Origin: Actinomycetales bacterium
GTDB lineage: Bacteria; Actinomycetota; Actinomycetes; Actinomycetales; Actinomycetaceae
DNA length: 11,708 nucleotides
Direction of reading: 5' to 3'
Assembly (NCBI GenBank): GCA_012513625.1
Contig: JAAZBW010000085.1
Span: 1 to 11,708, forward strand
Below the pieces are notes generated by a model that was not told the DNA's origin, did not search any database, and saw only the letters and a list, made by a program, of their open reading frames with translations. Positions 8,221-11,708 of this stretch are shown piece by piece. Made by a program: the position numbers and the translations under genes. How positions within the stretch are numbered: position 1 is the first letter of the stretch; the number at the start of each line of letters is the position of its first letter.

Positions 8221-8238
8221 CGCGGCACCGTGGCCGCG
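8221..8238 (-). terminator. Short GC hairpin directly after the reductase gene
   Basis: CGCGGC (8221-8226) and GCCGCG (8233-8238) form a 6-bp all-GC stem with a 6-nt loop immediately downstream of the reductase stop codon. No U-tract follows. It may act as a weak terminator or attenuator before corA, or be a by-product of high GC content. Confidence 0.2.
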
Positions 8239-9126
8239 CTACCGCCGGCCGCCGTCCAGCTCCACCACGTCCGGGTCGCTACCGCTGCGCTCATCCCGAT
8301 TCAGCCCAGAAACGGCCGCCATCTGCGCCTCCGTGAGCGAGAAGTCCAGCACGTCGAGGTTCTCCGCGATCCGCTCGGGCCGGGTGGACTTGGGGAACAC
8401 CACGTCGCCGCGCTGGAGGTGCCAGCGCAGCACCACCTGGCTCGGCGTCCGCCCCAGCTCCCGGGCGATCCCCACCACCACCGGATCGCCCAGCGCCCTG
8501 CCGCGCGCGAGCGGGCTCCACGCCTCCGTCACGATCCCGAGCTTCTGGTGCAACGCCCGCAGCGGCTCCTGCGTGAGGTACGGGTTCACCTCCACCTGGT
8601 TCACGGCCGGCACCGACTCCGTGGCCTCCACGATCCGCCGCAGGTGCGCGGGCTGGAAGTTGGAGGTGCCCACGGCACGCGCGCGGCCGTCGTCGACGAA
8701 CTCCTGCAGCGTCTCCCAGGTGGCGACGTAGTCCGTGGTGCGGGCGAGCGGCCAGTGGATCAGGTAGAGGTCCACGTAGGCGAGCCCGAGGTCCTCGAGC
8801 GAGCGCGCGAACGCCTCGCGCGCGGCGGCGGGCGCGTGGAACGGATTGTCCAGCTTGGAGGTGATCCACAGTTCCTCGCGCGGCAGCAGCGAGGAGGCCA
8901 GCGCCCGCCCCACCTCGCGCTCGTTGCCGTACATGGCGGCGGCGTCGATGTGGCGGCAGCCGAGTTCGAGCGCCGTCTCGACGGCCCGCTGCGCGTCCCG
9001 CGGCGCGATCTTGTACGTGCCGAAGCCCAGCTGCGGGATCCGCGCCCCCGAGGTGAGCGTGACGGTGGGGATCGGGAGCGGGGTGGCCCCCACCCCGCGG
9101 GTGCCGGCGGGACGATTCGGGTTCAT
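8239..9126 (-). CDS. Aldo/keto reductase
   Basis: This 295-residue NADPH-dependent oxidoreductase of the aldo/keto reductase superfamily resembles the 2,5-diketo-D-gluconate reductase (AKR5) group. The TIM-barrel landmarks are clear: LGFGTYKI near residue 33, DAAAMYGNE (61-69), SKL (90-92), IHWP (123-126), GTSNF, NQVEVNPY, and the cofactor-binding region FPKSTRPERIAENL near the C-terminus. The catalytic tetrad Asp61, Tyr66, Lys91 and His124 is complete. The start at ATG 9126 is supported by GGGAG (9136-9140) 9 nt upstream. The first 20 residues are a non-conserved extension. The physiological substrate cannot be deduced. It is the first gene of the minus-strand series and is divergent from the toxin-antitoxin operon, with a 358-bp gap that contains repeat locus L2. 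Confidence 0.93.
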   Translation of the reverse strand: MNPNRPAGTRGVGATPLPIPTVTLTSGARIPQLGFGTYKIAPRDAQRAVETALELGCRHIDAAAMYGNEREVGRALASSLLPREELWITSKLDNPFHAPAAAREAFARSLEDLGLAYVDLYLIHWPLARTTDYVATWETLQEFVDDGRARAVGTSNFQPAHLRRIVEATESVPAVNQVEVNPYLTQEPLRALHQKLGIVTEAWSPLARGRALGDPVVVGIARELGRTPSQVVLRWHLQRGDVVFPKSTRPERIAENLDVLDFSLTEAQMAAVSGLNRDERSGSDPDVVELDGGRR

Positions 9127-9245
9127 GCATCGATTCTCCCGTGTTCGACGACGGCGGGGCCACCTTCCGGCGCTCTCTCACCGTGACGCTGGGGGAGGGT
9201 ACCGACGACGGAAGCCCGGACGCCACACCGCCTCTTTAGTTCTCC

Positions 9246-9334
9246 CATCGACTGTGTGGCTGAAATCTTCGGTTCCTGACATCGACTGTGTGGCGGAGAC
9301 CAGACATGTCCGGCCTCCGCCACACAGTCGACGA
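9246..9334. repeat. Intergenic repeat locus L2: two direct copies and one inverted copy
   Basis: Exact cores lie at 9249-9259 and 9283-9293, again 34 bp apart, and the reverse complement lies at 9320-9330. The 23-nt filler between the two direct cores resembles the filler at L1 and at the end of L3, so the true tandem unit is about 34 bp, not just the 11-mer. The layout (forward, forward, reverse) is the same as L1. The locus sits in the divergent region between the aldo/keto reductase and antitoxin genes. Confidence 0.9.
9282..9334. repeat. 53-bp palindromic element, left copy
   Basis: A 16-bp perfect stem (9283-9298 with 9315-9330) continues inward with two mismatched pairs to the centre ACATGT. 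It is identical at 51 of 53 positions to 10779-10831 and reads in the same direction, so the two are direct repeats. Together they bracket the toxin-antitoxin genes. Confidence 0.92.
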
Positions 9335-9420
9335 AAGTAGGCGCAGGCGAGCTTGACTACGGATCTGGAGCTCCGCCGTCGGACCACAGACTCGGCGCAT
9401 CTCGCCGCACTACTGTCGAG

Positions 9421-9454
9421 CGCAAGTCGATGTATAGTAAGGCGTGGACTTGCG
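9421..9454 (+). promoter_or_regulatory. Promoter and probable operator of the toxin-antitoxin operon
   Basis: A perfect 8-bp inverted repeat, CGCAAGTC (9421-9428) and GACTTGCG (9447-9454), flanks a TATAGT -10-like hexamer at 9433-9438. Transcription would begin around 9445, inside or beside the right arm. No strong -35 is visible. Antitoxins with DNA-binding domains usually repress their own operon, so this palindrome is the natural candidate operator; the binding is inferred. Confidence 0.55.
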
Positions 9455-9468
9455 AGAATGGGGATGCG

Positions 9469-9475
9469 AGGAGGT
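9469..9475 (+). promoter_or_regulatory. Ribosome binding site that sets the antitoxin start
   Basis: AGGAGGT lies 9 nt before the ATG at 9485. It decides against the longer open frame starting at a TTG at 9353, which would run through the promoter and operator. Confidence 0.8.
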
Positions 9476-9484
9476 GTGGGTTCC

Positions 9485-10075
9485 ATGACGTTGATGGATC
9501 GGCCGGAACTGACGGTGGGTGAGGCGCTGCTGGAGGCCGGCATCTCCGAGGAGGAGTTTTCCGAGTCGCTCCGGGCGGTGATGTTGGAGGAGATGCCGGG
9601 TGCGCAGGTCTCAGTCTCGGCGCGGATGCACGAACTCCTCATGGAGTACAGCGGGCTGGACGATGACGCTCGTGCGCGCACCTACGATTCGGCGGTTGAA
9701 CGGCAATTGCGAGGCCGCGTCATTGCGCATGAGGTTGCCCGGCTGGAAATCGGATCGCTCGGAGCGGTCGCCGCCGCCGAGCGTTTGGGGATCGACGGAT
9801 CGCGCCTCTCCCATCGCACGCGCGAGGGCAGGCTCGCGTCGTTCCAACTGGCGGGCCGGCGTCGCTACCCGCTTTGGCAGTTCCTGGGTGACGAACCGCT
9901 CCCGGGCCTCCCGCCCGTGGTGGCGGCGATGCCCGCGATTCATCCGCTCGACCTTGAGACATTCATGGTCTCGCCCGCCGAGGCGCTCGCGGACCGGTCG
10001 CCGGTGGAGCACCTCGCGACCGGTGGTGAGGTAGGGGCCGTGGTCACCCTCCTCGAGCAGCTTGACCGGTGGTGA
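9485..10075 (+). CDS. Antitoxin of a RES/Xre (MbcA/ParS-type) toxin-antitoxin system
   Basis: This 196-residue protein is the predicted antitoxin for the RES toxin encoded just downstream. Three regions are visible. Residues 1-90 are acidic and helical and I do not recognise them. Residues about 94-120 look like a helix-turn-helix (VAAAERLGIDGSRLSHRTRE), followed by RRRYPLWQF (125-133), a segment typical of this antitoxin group. The C-terminal domain from about 150 (PLDLETFMVSPAEALADRSP, then LATGG) resembles the Xre/MbcA/ParS toxin-binding domain. The long N-terminal region makes it larger than compact MbcA-like antitoxins. The stop codon overlaps the toxin start region, so translation is probably coupled. 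It likely represses its own promoter through the palindrome at 9421-9454. Confidence 0.82.
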   Translation: MTLMDRPELTVGEALLEAGISEEEFSESLRAVMLEEMPGAQVSVSARMHELLMEYSGLDDDARARTYDSAVERQLRGRVIAHEVARLEIGSLGAVAAAERLGIDGSRLSHRTREGRLASFQLAGRRRYPLWQFLGDEPLPGLPPVVAAMPAIHPLDLETFMVSPAEALADRSPVEHLATGGEVGAVVTLLEQLDRW

Positions 10076-10695
10076 TTAAGAACCCCGGACGTCCTCCCGG
10101 CACACTCGAGGTGCTGGATGAGGACGTTCTCGAGGCTTCTCCGGTGCTGGCCCGAATCCACGCCACCGGTGGAGCCCATCCCTCGGCCTGGAATTCCGTT
10201 CGTGAATGGGGCCCCGTGGATACGTGCCGGTGGGATCCGCACCCCCTTCCGGCCGGGCAGTGGCCGGGATCCGGAGTCACTTATGCTGCGTCGGACGTGA
10301 AGACGGCTGTGGCCGAACGCTTCCAGGCGGCACGCCGGGTGGACGTCCACACCGGCCGTCCCCAGCTCACCTTTTGGCAGCCCACCCGGAACCTGCGGCT
10401 GCTGGATCTCGCGAACAATCGAGGATCTGAGTGGCTCATTCGCCACGGAGCGAGCCACTCGTTGCAGCATGTGAGCCGCGCCATCTGCCGCGCGTGGGCG
10501 CGGGAGATCCGTGCGGCGGCACCCGGCCTGGATGGCCTCTGGGTGCAGTCCAGGATGACGGGAAGGCCCGTGGTGGTGTTGTGGGAGCCCGCTCGGAACA
10601 GCTTTCCGGAGTACCCAGAGGCGACCGCGGCTCTGGCGGTACCGGCGGTCCGCACCGTCGTGGCCCAGGCGGCACTCGAACTCGGCTACCGCTGA
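10069..10695 (+). CDS. RES-domain toxin (predicted NAD+-degrading)
   Basis: This 208-residue protein (207 if the second GTG at 10072 is used) carries a RES domain. RES toxins such as mycobacterial MbcT degrade cellular NAD+ by phosphorolysis, halting growth. Visible family features are VLARIH with R29, GVTYAASDVKTAVAERF (69-85) with Tyr72 and Glu83 in the usual 'YxA...A..E' arrangement, LLDL, the block ending in HVSRAICRAWAREI, and GLWVQSRMTGRPVVVLWEP (156-173) with Ser161. Thus the conserved R, E and S that name the domain can all be placed. The start is GTG and overlaps the antitoxin end: GTGA at 10072-10075 gives a 4-nt overlap. Position downstream of the antitoxin is the usual order for this family. 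No disrupting mutation is visible, so the toxin looks intact. Confidence 0.88.
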   Translation: MVIKNPGRPPGTLEVLDEDVLEASPVLARIHATGGAHPSAWNSVREWGPVDTCRWDPHPLPAGQWPGSGVTYAASDVKTAVAERFQAARRVDVHTGRPQLTFWQPTRNLRLLDLANNRGSEWLIRHGASHSLQHVSRAICRAWAREIRAAAPGLDGLWVQSRMTGRPVVVLWEPARNSFPEYPEATAALAVPAVRTVVAQAALELGYR

Positions 10696-10776
10696 GTGTT
10701 ACTCCTTGCCGTGGTGCCGTCACCCACCTCGCGTCACCTGCTCGCGCCAACTGTGGTGAGGGGGCTCGATTCTTCA
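10696..10776. other. Gap after the toxin gene
   Basis: No gene or clear terminator is seen. The stretch near 10747-10762 (CCAACTGTGGTGAGG) may be a decayed copy of the repeat core. Confidence 0.3.
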
Positions 10777-10778
10777 CG

Positions 10779-10831
10779 TCGACTGTGTGGCGGAGACCAG
10801 ACATGTCCGGTCTCCGCCACACAGTGGACGA
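10779..10831. repeat. 53-bp palindromic element, right copy
   Basis: The left arm 10780-10798 pairs with 10809-10827 over 19 positions with a single mismatch, around the centre ACATGT. It lies 84 bp after the toxin stop. Compared with the left copy at 9282-9334, one change (C to T at 10811) restores an inner base pair, and another (C to G at 10826) breaks an outer one. The inner change looks compensatory, hinting that the hairpin itself is under selection. Confidence 0.92.
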
Positions 10832-10845
10832 GAGCTTGGCCGTAA

Positions 10846-11011
10846 CCACACAGTCGACGGTGAAGTTGCCGGGGGTTGCCGCCCAAGGCACACACTCGAT
10901 GGAGAAGTTGCCGGGGTTTGCCGCCTAAGGCACACACTCGATGGAGAAAAGGCGGGAATCCAACCACACAGTCGATGAGGTTTGTGCGGGAACTCAACCA
11001 CACAGTCGGCG
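10846..11011 (-). repeat. Repeat locus L3: tandem array of five inverted-orientation copies
   Basis: Cores in reverse orientation start at 10846, 10888, 10930, 10964 and 10998. Successive distances are exactly 42, 42, 34 and 34 bp. The first, fourth and fifth cores are exact; the second and third are variants reading GCACACACTCG. Two 42-bp units (10862-10903 and 10904-10945) are near-identical tandem copies, and the 34-bp units match the L1 and L2 type. The forward copy at 10780 faces the whole array. No reading frame is conserved across it. Confidence 0.9.
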
Positions 11012-11124
11012 AGGGGGCGGCGGGCCGAAGGGGGTGGGCGGGTGGGACCTTGTGCGTGATCCGGGCCACGGTGGCGGGACTCACGTCCCACGTTTGTGTG
11101 TGTGACGTGGATTACGTTGGTCCT
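11012..11124 (+). promoter_or_regulatory. porG upstream region with possible leaderless promoter
   Basis: TACGTT (11113-11118) fits the TANNNT -10 pattern and would place the transcription start at or next to the porG ATG at 11125, so the message may be leaderless. No Shine-Dalgarno is present. Overlapping it, TGTGACGTGGATTACG (11101-11116) is a half-match to the CRP/GlxR pattern TGTGA-N6-TCACA, and CCACGT (11088-11093) and ACGTGG (11105-11110) form an inverted repeat. These are weak, pattern-based observations. Confidence 0.35.
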
Positions 11125-11708
11125 ATGTTTGAGGTCCGTATACATGGTCGTGGCGGACAGGGCGTGGTGACTGCAGCAGAGTTGCTCAGCTATGCCGCGT
11201 TCGAAGAAGGTCGTCACGCACAAGCGATTCCATCCTTCGGGTCGGAGCGTACCGGCGCGCCCGTGGTGGCGTTCTGCCGCGTCTCCGAGCACCCCATCCG
11301 CACCCGCGAATCCGTCCTGAACCCCGATGCTGTGGTGATCCAGGACGCCACGCTGCTGCAGTCGATGGACGTGTTCGCCGGGTTGAAGCCGGACGGCTAC
11401 GTCCTGATCAACTCCACCAAGAACTTTGACGAGCTCGGGCTCTCCGACCTCCTGGAGGGCCGCCCGCCCGGCAGGGTCATGACGATCCCGGCCACGGACA
11501 TCGCCAAGGAGTACATCGGGCGCCCCGTGCCGAACGCCGTGCTGCTCGGCGGGCTCGCCGCGCTCACCGGCCGGTTCAGCACTGACAACGTGGCCAAGGG
11601 CCTGAACCGCAAGTTCTCCGGCCGGGTGGCCGAGGGCAACATCGCGGCCGCCAACTACGCCTACGACCTCGTGAAGTGGTACCTCAACGAAGCGAAGGAG
11701 GCGGCGCA
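11125..11708 (+). CDS. porG: 2-oxoacid:ferredoxin oxidoreductase, gamma subunit (partial at window edge)
   Basis: The frame is open from the ATG at 11125 to the window end, giving 194 codons with no stop. It matches the gamma subunit (catalytic domain III) of pyruvate/2-oxoacid:ferredoxin oxidoreductases, which oxidatively decarboxylate 2-oxoacids to acyl-CoA and reduce ferredoxin. Diagnostic segments are IHGRGGQGVVTAAELL (6-21), PSFGSERTGAPVVAF (36-50) and NPDAVVIQDATLL. The pyruvate-type enzyme is favoured by the SFGSERTGAP wording, but substrate cannot be proven. Stand-alone gamma subunits are about 190 residues, so the stop probably lies just outside; delta, alpha and beta subunit genes would be expected next. 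The start lacks a Shine-Dalgarno. Confidence 0.9.
   Translation, partial: MFEVRIHGRGGQGVVTAAELLSYAAFEEGRHAQAIPSFGSERTGAPVVAFCRVSEHPIRTRESVLNPDAVVIQDATLLQSMDVFAGLKPDGYVLINSTKNFDELGLSDLLEGRPPGRVMTIPATDIAKEYIGRPVPNAVLLGGLAALTGRFSTDNVAKGLNRKFSGRVAEGNIAAANYAYDLVKWYLNEAKEAA

Noticed and set aside
8166..8294. Extended N-terminus of CorA
   Set aside because: It overlaps the reductase gene and has an Arg/Ser-rich sequence unlike the family; the GTG at 8165 fits the family start.
9353..9484. TTG-initiated longer antitoxin
   Set aside because: The added part covers the promoter and operator region, and a good Shine-Dalgarno precedes the ATG at 9485.
10846..11011. CRISPR array, because of regularly spaced short repeats
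   Set aside because: The conserved core is only about 11-14 bp, the intervening sequences are related to each other, and no cas gene is present.
10774..11292. Minus-strand open frame with repeated TVWLRP/SSVCL-like peptides
   Set aside because: It is translated from the repeat array; the 34-bp spacing does not preserve reading frame, and it runs into porG on the opposite strand.

Overview
This is a high-GC stretch of bacterial chromosome. GC-rich third codon positions, long spurious antisense ORFs, the actinobacterial EF-G2 paralogue and the codon choice all point to an Actinomycetota genome. A pyruvate:ferredoxin-oxidoreductase type gamma subunit at the right edge suggests an anaerobic or facultative member, for example an Actinomycetales or Micrococcales lineage. 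The genus cannot be fixed from the sequence alone.

Layout. From 76 to 9126 every gene is on the minus strand. Reading in the direction of transcription these are an aldo/keto reductase (9126-8239), a CorA-type metal channel (8165-7197), a GH36 alpha-galactosidase (7139-4728), a GPH/MelB-type sugar:cation symporter (4575-3061), an EF-G-like translation GTPase paralogue (2897-738) and a small DUF2200 protein (486-76). From about 9430 the plus strand carries an Xre/MbcA/ParS-type antitoxin (9485-10075) overlapping a RES-domain toxin (10069-10695), then porG (11125 to the window edge, incomplete). The alpha-galactosidase and symporter form an alpha-galactoside (melibiose/raffinose type) uptake and cleavage pair. 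The reductase and CorA lie close upstream on the same strand and may be co-transcribed with them.

The most unusual content is between the genes. Four of the longer intergenic gaps (487-737, 4576-4727, 9127-9484, 10696-11124) hold a dispersed repeat family built on the 11-mer CGACTGTGTGG. There are 10 exact copies and at least 6 variants, none in a coding region. The copies follow rules. Same-direction neighbours are spaced exactly 34 bp apart at three separate loci, or 42 bp in one sub-array, and at three loci a forward copy faces an inverted copy to make a hairpin. Two of these hairpins are nearly identical 53-bp palindromic elements (51 of 53 positions) that bracket the RES/Xre toxin-antitoxin module as direct repeats. 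I do not recognise this family, and it is the best candidate here for something undescribed.

No tRNA, rRNA, CRISPR array, transposase or phage gene was seen. Regulatory signals with reasonable sequence support are a perfect 8-bp inverted repeat straddling a -10 box ahead of the toxin-antitoxin operon, and a terminator-like hairpin just after the symporter gene.
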